64,000 nucleotides of DNA, taken from positions 1 to 64,000 of the forward strand of contig ONMB01000004.1 in the NCBI GenBank assembly GCA_900318825.1. Direction: 5' to 3'. Shown one piece after another: positions 17,633-26,077 of the stretch; within the stretch, counting starts at the first letter, position 1, and each line of letters begins with the position of its first letter. The translations under genes and the position numbers were made by a program. This DNA is from an uncultured Ruminococcus sp. (GTDB lineage Bacteria; Bacillota; Clostridia; Oscillospirales; Ruminococcaceae). The notes beneath the pieces were generated by a model. That model made no database searches, was not told the origin of the DNA, and was given only the letters and a program-made list of their open reading frames with translations.

Positions 17633-18230
17633 AGGCAGACTTATCGTTTTTTCTGCGCCGTCAGGCTGCGGAAAGGGCACTATGCTTGCCGAGATACTGA
17701 AGGATAAGAATTACTGCGTGTCAGTTTCAGCTACCACCCGCGAACCGCGTGAAGGCGAAGTTGACGGCGTGAACTACTACTTCATTAGCAAGGGCGACTT
17801 TCTCCAGAAGGTCGCTGACAGTGAGTTCCTTGAACACGCCGAATACTGCGACAATTACTACGGTACGCTCATCAGCGAGGTGGACGGAAGACTCAATGAG
17901 GGACTCAACGTGATCCTTGAAATAGAGGTTCAGGGTGCTATGAAGATCCGCGAAAAGAGACCTGATGCGCTGTTCATATTTATCGCGCCGCCGTCTGTGA
18001 ACGAGCTTCGCAGAAGACTCAAAAAGCGCGGTACAGAGACCGATGAGGTCATCGAAAAACGTGTTTCGCAGGCGGCTGGAGAGATCGCTCTTGCGGAAAA
18101 TTACGACTACATAATCGTCAATGACGCTCTTGAGGACGCCGTTAGCGACTTTTTTGCCGTTATGCGTGCCGAGAAGCTCAGAGCGGAGTTTTCAGAGAAT
18201 ACTATCAATGAGGTGTTGAAGAATGCTTAG
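17619..18230 (+). CDS. gmk: Guanylate kinase
   Basis: Phosphorylates GMP to GDP with ATP in purine salvage and synthesis. The P-loop is [10 protein letters not shown] at ~12-21, followed by [21 protein letters not shown] (GMP-binding region) and [13 protein letters not shown]. The length of 203 fits. Translation starts at the ATG at 17619 inside remA, 5 bases after AGGAGG; the next ATG (17625) is also possible. The stop overlaps rpoZ by 8 bases. Confidence 0.96.
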   Translation: MTMNKGRLIVFSAPSGCGKGTMLAEILKDKNYCVSVSATTREPREGEVDGVNYYFISKGDFLQKVADSEFLEHAEYCDNYYGTLISEVDGRLNEGLNVILEIEVQGAMKIREKRPDALFIFIAPPSVNELRRRLKKRGTETDEVIEKRVSQAAGEIALAENYDYIIVNDALEDAVSDFFAVMRAEKLRAEFSENTINEVLKNA

Positions 18231-18432
18231 ACCTGCTGTAAACCAGATCATTTCAAAGAACGAGAGCTGCTACTCACTTGTTATCGCCGTTGCAAAACGC
18301 GCAAGAGAGATATCTGAGGAGCTCTATGAAAAGGGCGAAACTCTCGAGGAGAAGCCCGTTAAGACCGCTGTTGAGGAGATCGCAAGCGGTAAGTGCAAGA
18401 TCGTAAATCCCACACCGGAAACGGCTGAATAA
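18223..18432 (+). CDS. rpoZ: RNA polymerase omega subunit
   Basis: A 69-residue omega subunit that helps assemble and stabilise RNA polymerase. The [10 protein letters not shown] start, SCYSLVIAVAKRAREIS (the conserved YxLVxxxAKRAR helix) and KPVKTAVEEIASGK are characteristic. Position between gmk and priA is the usual one. Overlaps the neighbours at both ends. Confidence 0.94.
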   Translation: MLRPAVNQIISKNESCYSLVIAVAKRAREISEELYEKGETLEEKPVKTAVEEIASGKCKIVNPTPETAE

Positions 18433-20873
18433 TGCCCCTTATTGCGGAAACTGCTGTCAGCGGAGCGGCTTATTCCTTTGATATGCTGTTCAGCTATGCC
18501 GTTCCTGAGGAAATGGCGGAGCGCGTTTCCTGCGGCTGCCGGGTGTATGTGCCCTTCGGCAGGGGAAACAGGCGGCGTATAGGCGTTGTTATGAAGCTCA
18601 GTCAGGGCGATGTCAAGGGCTTGAAAAAGCTCTCGGCTGTCGTAGATGCTGAGCCGGTGGTCTCTGAGGAACTGCTCAGGCTCGCGGAGTACCTTCACGA
18701 CAACACCTTCTGCACTTATTTCGATGCGGTAAAGACCATGCTCCCGCCTGCTATGAGCGTAAGTGCGGAGGAGCGGTTCGTTCTCGGGAAAATGCCCGCG
18801 AAGAGCAGCGTCAGCGATGAAGCGGCGGAGCTCTACGAAAAACTGCGCGTCTGCGGCGGTGATCCGAATGAGTTTATACCTGCATACATCAGCGTCAGCG
18901 GCAGAAAAGCTGTCGATGAACTGATAGAGAACGGTGCGCTCGTTTCGGACAGCGTTTTCCGGCAGGCAGTCGGTGACGCTCAGGTGAGAATGGTAAGACT
19001 GACTGAGAAGTACCTTTCCCAGCCGGAAAACTTTGAACTCACCCCAAAACAGAAAAAAGTCGCGGAGCTCCTTGCAGAGTACGGTACGGCTTCCACCAAG
19101 GAAGCGGCTTATATGTGCGGAGTTACGGCGGCTGTCGTGAAAAGGCTCATCGTGAACGGCGCTGCGGAGGAGTACGATATGGAAGTGCTCAGGAGCGTTG
19201 ATGACGGCTCTGAGGAACGTACCGATCCCGAAAAGATCGTGCTCTCGGAGGAACAGCAAAAAGCCCACGACGCTGTTATGGCAAATATTTCCGCAGAAAA
19301 GCCGGCAGTATTCCTGCTGCACGGCGTTACAGGCAGCGGTAAGACCTCGGTTTTTGAAAAGCTGATAGCCGACACCGTTAAAACCGGCAGACAGGCTATG
19401 CTGCTGATACCGGAGATAGGTCTCACACCGCAGATACTCAGAAAATTCAGGTCACTGTTCGGCGAGAGAGTCGCAGTTATCCACAGCGGACTTTCACAGG
19501 GACAGCGCCTTGATGAATACAAACGAATAAAACGGGGAGATGCGAATATCGTTATAGGTACGAGAAGCGCAGTATTTGCTCCCCTTGACAATATAGGTCT
19601 CATCATTATGGATGAGGAGGGCGAGCGTTCCTATAAATCGGACAGCGCTCCCCGCTACACCACCAGCGACATCGCAAAGCAGCGCTGCGCCCACCACAGA
19701 GCAGTCCTTCTGCTCGCCTCGGCAACGCCCTCAATAGAGAGCTACTACCTTGCCGAAAGGGGCGCGTACTCCCTGCTGACGATGAAAAAACGCTACCACA
19801 GCAATCCTCTGCCCGAGGTGTCCATAGTCGATATGAACATCGAGCGCGAGGACGGCAATTCCACGGAATTCAGCCGGAAACTGGTCGAGGAGATAAACCT
19901 CAACCTCAGGAACGGCGAACAGACTATACTGCTGCTAAACCGCCGCGGCTACCACACTATCATAAGCTGCTGTGATTGCTATCAGCCGGTATACTGCCCG
20001 AACTGTTCCGTTCCGCTGACCTACCACAAGAAAAACGACAAGCTGATGTGCCACTACTGCGGCTATGTCAGCGAACCGGTCACGGTATGTCCGTCGTGCG
20101 GTTCACAGCACCTGAAAAGTATGGGCTTCGGCACTCAGAAGCTCGAGGAGGAGCTTTCGACGTTCTTCCCGTCAGCACGAGTGCTCAGAATGGACGCCGA
20201 TACTACTTTTTCGCGTTATTCCTACGAAAAGGGCTTCGATGCGTTCCGCAGACACGAGTACGACATCATGATAGGCACCCAGATGATAGGCAAGGGACTT
20301 GATTTCCCGGACGTCACTCTGGTCGGCGTGCTGTCAGTTGACAGATCGCTGTACGCCGGAGATTTCCGCAGCTATGAACGCACCTTCTCACTCATCACGC
20401 AGGTGGTCGGAAGAGGCGGACGCGGCGGCAGTCAGGGCAGGGCGATACTCCAGACATTTATGCCGGAGCACTATATCATGAACCTCGCTGCGGCTCAGGA
20501 CTACGAGGGCTTCTACCGCGAGGAGATCGCTATCAGACGCGCGATGATATTCCCACCGCTCTGTGATATGTGCGTTTTCTGCTTCACAGGCGCTCTTGAG
20601 AGCGGAGTGATGAAGGGAACAGAAGCGGTGCTTGCGCTTATGAACAGCCGGCTCAGGGAGCTTGCCCCGAAAACTCCGGTGCGTGTGCTCGGACCGGTAA
20701 GGGCTTCGTATGGAAAGATAGGCGGAAAATTCCGCTGGCGGATAATTATGAAATGCAAGAATACAGCCGAAATGAGGTGCTTTATAAGCGGTATCCTCAG
20801 AGACTCGGCTAAACTGAAGGAAATGAAAGACGTCAGCCTCTATGCCGATATGAACGGTGACACAGGCGTCTGA
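18432..20873 (+). CDS. priA: Primosomal protein N' (PriA helicase)
   Basis: Superfamily 2 DNA helicase that reloads the replication fork machinery. Layout: N-terminal DNA-binding domain (~1-110), winged-helix region, helicase lobe 1 with Walker A GVTGSGKT at 298-305, Zn-binding insert with paired CxxC motifs between ~513 and 558 (CCDCYQPVYCPNC, CHYCG, CPSCG) and lobe 2 with QMIGKGLDFPDVTLVG and QVVGRGGRGG. The Walker B region reads MDEEGERSYKSD where most PriA proteins have DEEH; the His of motif II is Gly here. 813 residues is at the upper end for the family. Start shares a base with the rpoZ stop. Confidence 0.94.
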   Translation: MPLIAETAVSGAAYSFDMLFSYAVPEEMAERVSCGCRVYVPFGRGNRRRIGVVMKLSQGDVKGLKKLSAVVDAEPVVSEELLRLAEYLHDNTFCTYFDAVKTMLPPAMSVSAEERFVLGKMPAKSSVSDEAAELYEKLRVCGGDPNEFIPAYISVSGRKAVDELIENGALVSDSVFRQAVGDAQVRMVRLTEKYLSQPENFELTPKQKKVAELLAEYGTASTKEAAYMCGVTAAVVKRLIVNGAAEEYDMEVLRSVDDGSEERTDPEKIVLSEEQQKAHDAVMANISAEKPAVFLLHGVTGSGKTSVFEKLIADTVKTGRQAMLLIPEIGLTPQILRKFRSLFGERVAVIHSGLSQGQRLDEYKRIKRGDANIVIGTRSAVFAPLDNIGLIIMDEEGERSYKSDSAPRYTTSDIAKQRCAHHRAVLLLASATPSIESYYLAERGAYSLLTMKKRYHSNPLPEVSIVDMNIEREDGNSTEFSRKLVEEINLNLRNGEQTILLLNRRGYHTIISCCDCYQPVYCPNCSVPLTYHKKNDKLMCHYCGYVSEPVTVCPSCGSQHLKSMGFGTQKLEEELSTFFPSARVLRMDADTTFSRYSYEKGFDAFRRHEYDIMIGTQMIGKGLDFPDVTLVGVLSVDRSLYAGDFRSYERTFSLITQVVGRGGRGGSQGRAILQTFMPEHYIMNLAAAQDYEGFYREEIAIRRAMIFPPLCDMCVFCFTGALESGVMKGTEAVLALMNSRLRELAPKTPVRVLGPVRASYGKIGGKFRWRIIMKCKNTAEMRCFISGILRDSAKLKEMKDVSLYADMNGDTGV

Positions 20874-20887
20874 GGAAGGGATAGAAA

Positions 20888-21349
20888 ATGGCTTTAAGAA
20901 AAATTCTTACTGATAAGGACGAGATACTTCACAAGGTGTGCAAGCCTGTGGATAAGTTTGATGAAAAGCTCGCAGTTCTGCTCGACGATATGCACGAGAC
21001 TCTCGACAAGGCTCAGGGACTCGGTCTTGCAGCTCCGCAGATAGGCATCTGCCGCAGGATATTCATCATGCACCTCGAGGAAGGCAGCATTGAGGCTATA
21101 AACCCAGAAGTTACGATGAAGGAGGGCAAGCAGCGCGTTCAGGAGGGCTGCCTTTCCTGCCCGAATGTTTGGGGCTATGTCACAAGACCTATGAAGTGCC
21201 ACCTGAAGGCTCAGGACAGAAACGGAAACTGGTTCGAGCGCGACTTCACTGAGCTCGGCGCACAGTGTACCTGTCACGAGAACGACCACCTCGACGGTCA
21301 CGTTTTCACTGAGATAGTAGAGGAATTCTTCGTACCCGAGGAGGGATGA
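20888..21349 (+). CDS. def: Peptide deformylase
   Basis: Fe/Zn metalloenzyme that removes the formyl group from new proteins. All three motifs are present: GLAAPQIG (~45), EGCLS (~87, the metal-binding Cys) and HENDHLDG (~131, the HExxH variant with Asn for the usual Phe/Ile/Val). 153 residues, the normal size. It lies 14 bases after priA and next to fmt, the enzyme that adds the formyl group. Confidence 0.95.
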   Translation: MALRKILTDKDEILHKVCKPVDKFDEKLAVLLDDMHETLDKAQGLGLAAPQIGICRRIFIMHLEEGSIEAINPEVTMKEGKQRVQEGCLSCPNVWGYVTRPMKCHLKAQDRNGNWFERDFTELGAQCTCHENDHLDGHVFTEIVEEFFVPEEG

Positions 21350-21351
21350 GA

Positions 21352-22281
21352 TTGAAAATAGTTTTTATGGGAACTCCTGAATTCGCAGTTCCGTGTCTGA
21401 GGGCTCTCGCCAAAAGCGATAACGAGGTCGCAGCGGTATTCACACAGCCCGACAAGCCCAAGGGACGCGGATATAAAATGATACCGACTCCCGTCAAGGA
21501 AGCGGCTCTGGAGTACGGACTCCCGGTCTATCAGCCGCTCTCGCTCAGAAAGGGCGACGACGCGGAGGAGTCGATGAAAATTTTGAACGATATTGCTCCT
21601 GACCTGATAGTCGTGACGGCATACGGTCAGATACTCCCGAAGGAGATACTCGAACTCCCGAAGTACGGCTGCGTGAACATACATGCCTCACTGCTCCCGA
21701 AGTACAGGGGCGCGGCTCCGATAAACTGGGTGCTCCTCAACGGCGAGACTGAGACAGGCGTTACCTCGATGCAGATGAGCGAGGGGCTCGATACCGGCGA
21801 TATGCTCATAAAAAGAGCAACTGCTATCGGCGAAAATGAGACCTATGAGGAGCTCTATGCAAGACTCTCTGAAATGGGCGGAGAGGTGCTTATGGAAACC
21901 GTCAGCGCTATTGCTGAGGGTAAGCTCTCACCGGAGGTACAGGACGACTCACAGTCCTGCTACTCGCCGATGATACGCAAGGAAATGAGCGCACTCGACT
22001 TCTCGAAAACAGCTGTGGAGGTCCACAACACCATACGCGGTGTTACGGGATTTGCAATGCTCGGCGGTAAGAGGATAAAGGTCTACCGCTCAGAAATTTC
22101 GGACAATATTGCTCCGGACGCAGAGAACGGCGCAGTTGTCGATACAGACCGCTTCACGGTAAAGTGCGGCGACGGAAAGGGCGTGACTTTCCTCGAAGTT
22201 CAGCCCGAAGGCAAAAAACGTATGAAAACTGAGGATTTCCTCAGGGGTAAAAAACTCGCTAAAGGCGAAAAACTTAGTTAA
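21352..22281 (+). CDS. fmt: Methionyl-tRNA formyltransferase
   Basis: Transfers formyl from 10-formyl-THF to initiator Met-tRNA. FMGTPEFAVPCLRAL begins the Rossmann domain. NIHASLLPKYRGAAPINW carries the catalytic Asn/His region, and ITVT-type LIVVTAYGQILPKEIL precedes it. The C-terminal OB-like domain runs from about 205. I choose TTG 21352, which gives the family's canonical beginning MKIVFMGTPEFAVP and is 6 bases from GAGGAGGG (21338-21345). The ATG at 21346 touches that site directly. Confidence 0.94.
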   Translation: MKIVFMGTPEFAVPCLRALAKSDNEVAAVFTQPDKPKGRGYKMIPTPVKEAALEYGLPVYQPLSLRKGDDAEESMKILNDIAPDLIVVTAYGQILPKEILELPKYGCVNIHASLLPKYRGAAPINWVLLNGETETGVTSMQMSEGLDTGDMLIKRATAIGENETYEELYARLSEMGGEVLMETVSAIAEGKLSPEVQDDSQSCYSPMIRKEMSALDFSKTAVEVHNTIRGVTGFAMLGGKRIKVYRSEISDNIAPDAENGAVVDTDRFTVKCGDGKGVTFLEVQPEGKKRMKTEDFLRGKKLAKGEKLS

Positions 22282-22294
22282 CGGAGGTATTATT

Positions 22295-22963
22295 ATGTGG
22301 CTTATCATTCTTCTTGTAATGCTTATTCTCCCGATATGGGCTTCTATCAACGTTAAATCAACATTCAGCAAGTACAGCACTGTACAGAATTCAAGAGGAC
22401 TCACAGCAGAGCAGGTTGCCCGTCAGATACTCGACAGCAACGGTCTTACCTATGTCGGCATCGAGCGTATCTCCGGAGACCTCAGCGACCACTATGATCC
22501 TCAGGCAAACGTTGTAAGGCTTTCCGACTCTGTTTACGGAAAGACCTCCGTTGCAGCTATCGGCGTAGCAGCTCACGAATGCGGTCACGCCTGTCAGCAC
22601 GCTGAGGAGTACACTCCCATAAAGATCAGAACAGCTATCGTTCCCGCAGTAAATATCTGCTCAAAGTTCTGGTATTTCGCATTCATCCTCGGAATTATCT
22701 TCTTCGAGTCGTTCCCTGAGCTCATCTGGGCTGGCATCATTATGTTCAGCGCAGTTGTACTCTTCCAGCTCGTAACTCTCCCTGTTGAGCTTGACGCAAG
22801 CGGCAGAGCTCTCAAAACTCTCGAAAATGATATGATACTCGATTCGTCTGAAACTGCACAGGCAGGAAAGGTGCTCAAAGCTGCTGCTATGACATATGTC
22901 GTTTCACTTGTAGTATCTATATTGCAGCTCCTCAGACTTCTTGCTTCAGCTAAGAGAAGATGA
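22295..22963 (+). CDS. YugP-type membrane zinc metallopeptidase
   Basis: Putative neutral zinc metallopeptidase with the gluzincin-like motif HECGH at residues 94-98 in VAAHECGHACQHAE. Membrane segments are near 2-18, 118-138, 145-165 and 195-215. The N-terminal SKYSTVQNSRGLTAEQVARQIL and ISGDLSDHYDP match the YugP family. Substrate unknown; members are membrane proteases found next to translation genes. GGAGG lies before the ATG, and its stop overlaps rsmB. Confidence 0.9.
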   Translation: MWLIILLVMLILPIWASINVKSTFSKYSTVQNSRGLTAEQVARQILDSNGLTYVGIERISGDLSDHYDPQANVVRLSDSVYGKTSVAAIGVAAHECGHACQHAEEYTPIKIRTAIVPAVNICSKFWYFAFILGIIFFESFPELIWAGIIMFSAVVLFQLVTLPVELDASGRALKTLENDMILDSSETAQAGKVLKAAAMTYVVSLVVSILQLLRLLASAKRR

Positions 22964-24279
22964 CGGATCCTCGCTATCTTGCTGTAAAGCTCCTCGACAA
23001 GACTTTCGGGAGCGGAAGCTACTCAAATATCCAGCTAAATGCAGGTCTTGATTCCTCCGATCTTGATGATCGGGGGAAAAGACTTTGTTCAGCGATATAT
23101 TACGGCGTTATCCAGCGCAGGATAAGTCTTGACTATGTGATAGGAAGACTCTCAAAACGCCCGATAGAAAAAATGGACAGCATAGTTGTGAATATACTCC
23201 GCGCCGGTATCTACCAGCTCGAATATATGGAACTCGTTCCGGACACCGCTGCTGTCAACGAGAGCGTAAAGCTCGCAAAGAAGTTCGGCAAGACCAGCGC
23301 AGCCGGTATGGTTAATGCTGTGCTGCGGAATTTCATACGTCAGGAGAAGAAGATATACGAAGGCGAAATTGATAGTATTGAGGCTATGTCGATCGAATAT
23401 TCATGTCCGGAAGAACTTGTTAAAAGTCTCACAAATGACTACGGCAAGGAATTCGCCTTTCATTTTCTTGTTCATTCTGTGGAAAAGCGGCCGGTCTGTC
23501 TTCGCCGCAACCAGCTTCGCTGCAATGCGAAGGAGCTTCAGAAAGCTATGGGCGGTATAAAGCTGCTGAGCGTCGGCAACCCTGAGCTGCCGGAATGTTC
23601 ACATGTCATCAAAGGCGGCGACATTACGGCGACAAAGGCGTTTAAAAATGGATATTTCCACGTTCAGGGAATGTCCTCGCAGTATTGCTGCCTGGCGCTT
23701 GCACCGACAGAAAAAGACCTTGTGCTGGACATCTGTGCCGCCCCCGGAGGTAAGACCTTCACAATGGCGGAAATGATGAACGGCAAGGGGAAGATATACG
23801 CTTTTGACCTGCACGAGAAGCGCGCTGAGCTGATACGCAAGGGCGCTGAACGTCTGGGACTTACAAATATACGGGCTGCGGCAGGAGATGCGACGAAATA
23901 CAACCCAGAGCTGCCGGAGTTTACAAAGATACTGTGCGATGTACCTTGCTCGGGCTACGGCGTTATAGCCAAAAAGCCGGAGATAAAGTACAAGCCGCTC
24001 TCGGACTTCGCAAGGCTTCCGGAGATACAGTACAGTATCGCAGAAAACGCCCTGCGCTATCTTGCGGTGGGCGGAGAAATGGTCTATTCGACCTGTACTG
24101 TGCGCAAAGCCGAGAACGATGATGTAGTAGAAAGGCTTCTTCGTGAGCACCCTGAGCTCGAACCGGTCGAGCTTCCGGAAATGTTGTTAAGGAAGTTCGG
24201 CACTAAGGCTACGCTCTCTCCGATGTACGGCTTCGACGACGGATTTTTTGTGGCAAAATTCAGAAAGACAAGGCGGTGA
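22960..24279 (+). CDS. rsmB: 16S rRNA m5C967 methyltransferase RsmB
   Basis: Methylates cytosine 967 of 16S rRNA using SAM. N-terminal NusB-like RNA-binding domain (1-~140, RLCSAIYYGVIQRRISLDYVI), then a Rossmann methyltransferase with DICAAPGGKTF (SAM-binding loop). The two cysteines of the family are in CDVPCSGYG (~330) and VYSTCTV (~378). 439 residues is normal. Overlaps yugP by 4 bases and lies 4 bases before the rlmN start. Confidence 0.94.
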   Translation: MTDPRYLAVKLLDKTFGSGSYSNIQLNAGLDSSDLDDRGKRLCSAIYYGVIQRRISLDYVIGRLSKRPIEKMDSIVVNILRAGIYQLEYMELVPDTAAVNESVKLAKKFGKTSAAGMVNAVLRNFIRQEKKIYEGEIDSIEAMSIEYSCPEELVKSLTNDYGKEFAFHFLVHSVEKRPVCLRRNQLRCNAKELQKAMGGIKLLSVGNPELPECSHVIKGGDITATKAFKNGYFHVQGMSSQYCCLALAPTEKDLVLDICAAPGGKTFTMAEMMNGKGKIYAFDLHEKRAELIRKGAERLGLTNIRAAAGDATKYNPELPEFTKILCDVPCSGYGVIAKKPEIKYKPLSDFARLPEIQYSIAENALRYLAVGGEMVYSTCTVRKAENDDVVERLLREHPELEPVELPEMLLRKFGTKATLSPMYGFDDGFFVAKFRKTRR

Positions 24280-24283
24280 GCAA

Positions 24284-25339
24284 TTGGAAAAAACAGATAT
24301 CCTCAGTCTGAGTCTGAGCGAACTGGAAGCTCTTCTTGTAGCACAGGGAGAGAAGAAATTCAGGGCGAAACAGATATTTCAATGGCTGCATATAAAAAGA
24401 GTGTTTGATTTCGATGAAATGACTGATATATCTGTCCAATTGAGGCAGCGGCTAAAAGAAAATTTTTGTACAAAAGGACTATTTGTGCAGAAAAGGCTTG
24501 AAAGCGCTATGGATAATACTGTAAAATATCTATATAGGCTTTCTGACGGCAATTTTGTGGAGACCGTTCTTATGGAATACAACTACGGTCACAGCATTTG
24601 TGTGTCAACTCAGGTCGGCTGCAAAATGGGCTGCAAGTTCTGTGCGTCTGCTATCGCAGGGTACGTCCGGAGCCTTGAGCCCTCAGAGATACTTATGCAG
24701 ATATACCAGACGGAACGCGACGCCGGAGTAAGAGTTTCGGGCATCGTTCTTATGGGTATCGGCGAACCGCTCGACAACTACGACAACGTTATCAAGTTCC
24801 TGAGGCTTATTTCCGATAAAGACGGCAATAACCTCAGCCTGAGACACGTTTCTCTTTCGACCTGCGGCATTGTTCCGAGGATATATGACCTCGCCGAGCT
24901 GAAACTCCAGCTCACGCTGTGTATTTCGCTGCACAGTCCCGATAACGACAAAAGAAGTGAAATAATGCCGGTCAACCGGACATATAATATAGACGAGCTT
25001 ATAAAAGCCTGCCGGTACTATATCGACAGGACCGGACGGCGCATCACCTTTGAGTATGCCGTCATTGACGATGTCAACTCCTCAGACGCCGACGCGGACA
25101 GGCTTGCCGCTCTGCTGAGAGGACTCAACTGCCACGTCAACCTTATCCCTGTGAATAAGGTCAAGGAAAGAAATTTCAGAACTGCGCGTTCGGGCGTTGC
25201 GGAATTCGCAAAACGCCTCGAAAAGCGCGGTATAAACGCGACCGTGAGAAGAACTCTCGGAAGCGATATAGAAGCTGCCTGCGGTCAGCTCAGAAGAGAC
25301 GCCGCAGAGCATATTGAGAATGGAGGTGCGGATAATTGA
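24284..25339 (+). CDS. rlmN: 23S rRNA A2503 / tRNA A37 methyltransferase RlmN
   Basis: Radical-SAM enzyme making 2-methyladenosine. The cluster motif CKMGCKFC is near 113-120. FRAKQIFQWLHIKRVFDFDEMTDIS is the N-terminal accessory domain, MGIGEPLDNYDNV the SAM-side motif and EYAVIDDVN...NLIPVN follows. The catalytic C-terminal Cys is in DIEAACGQLR. Start TTG 24284 (LEKTDILSL) follows AAGGCGGTGAG and comes after the rsmB stop. A longer ATG-started frame from 24248 lies inside rsmB. Confidence 0.94.
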   Translation: MEKTDILSLSLSELEALLVAQGEKKFRAKQIFQWLHIKRVFDFDEMTDISVQLRQRLKENFCTKGLFVQKRLESAMDNTVKYLYRLSDGNFVETVLMEYNYGHSICVSTQVGCKMGCKFCASAIAGYVRSLEPSEILMQIYQTERDAGVRVSGIVLMGIGEPLDNYDNVIKFLRLISDKDGNNLSLRHVSLSTCGIVPRIYDLAELKLQLTLCISLHSPDNDKRSEIMPVNRTYNIDELIKACRYYIDRTGRRITFEYAVIDDVNSSDADADRLAALLRGLNCHVNLIPVNKVKERNFRTARSGVAEFAKRLEKRGINATVRRTLGSDIEAACGQLRRDAAEHIENGGADN

Positions 25340-26061
25340 GATTTAGATTCGGCACAGACATTGGTCTGAGACGCGAGGAAAATCAGGACGCGGTCAGATG
25401 CGAGTATTACGGACATAATGTTCTTGCTGTCGTCTGCGACGGCATGGGCGGAGAACGTGCCGGAAAAGAAGCGAGTGAGCTTGCTATCCAGGAATTCTTC
25501 CAGCGTTTTTCGGCTGGATATTCGGAAAGCCTCAACGATGAAGAGATCCGCAAGCTCCTGATCTCATCTGTTTCCGCTGCAAATTCAGTCATATATACCA
25601 AGGCAAGACTTGATTTCAAGAATTTCGGTATGGGCACTACCTGCGTCGCGGCTTTCGTGAACAGCAATTCGGTGTTCATCGCTAACGTCGGTGACAGCCG
25701 CGCTTACCTCATAGGAGATAAGGGGCTCAGACGCATCACCGATGACCATAATGTTGCCTCGATGCTCTTTGAGCAGGGCAAGATCACTGAGGAGGAAATG
25801 GAGAACCACCCTCAGAAGCATATGCTCGTAAGGGCTGTGGGCGTTGAAAAAACGGTGCTCACGGATACCTTTATGATAAGCTATACAGATAAGATCGGAC
25901 TGCTGCTCTGCTCCGACGGACTGTCGGGTTATTGCAGCGACGATGAAATTTACGACGTTATCCTCAATTCTTCCTTTGATGACGTCGCAGAAGAACTAAT
26001 TAATCTCGCACTCAGCAAAGGCGGCCGCGATAATGTAACAGTTGCGGTAATTTCTGATTGA
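25336..26061 (+). CDS. prpC: PP2C-type serine/threonine phosphatase
   Basis: Metal-dependent phosphatase that reverses phosphorylation by the adjacent PASTA kinase. PP2C motifs are visible: TDIGLRREENQDA, VCDGMGGERAGKEAS, GTTCVAAFV, NVGDSRAYLI, ITDDHNVASM, LLCSDGLSGY and GGRDNVTV. 241 residues, soluble. The start codon is TTG at 25336, inside the rlmN stop region, with GGAGGTG upstream. Kinase and phosphatase are 16 bases apart, the usual paired arrangement controlling cell-wall growth and translation. Confidence 0.95.
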   Translation: MRFRFGTDIGLRREENQDAVRCEYYGHNVLAVVCDGMGGERAGKEASELAIQEFFQRFSAGYSESLNDEEIRKLLISSVSAANSVIYTKARLDFKNFGMGTTCVAAFVNSNSVFIANVGDSRAYLIGDKGLRRITDDHNVASMLFEQGKITEEEMENHPQKHMLVRAVGVEKTVLTDTFMISYTDKIGLLLCSDGLSGYCSDDEIYDVILNSSFDDVAEELINLALSKGGRDNVTVAVISD

Positions 26062-26077
26062 TCCAGGAGGAAAGGAA

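Noticed and set aside
18324-19322. Minus-strand frame of 332 codons
   Set aside because: Opposite to priA and rpoZ, no recognisable motif.
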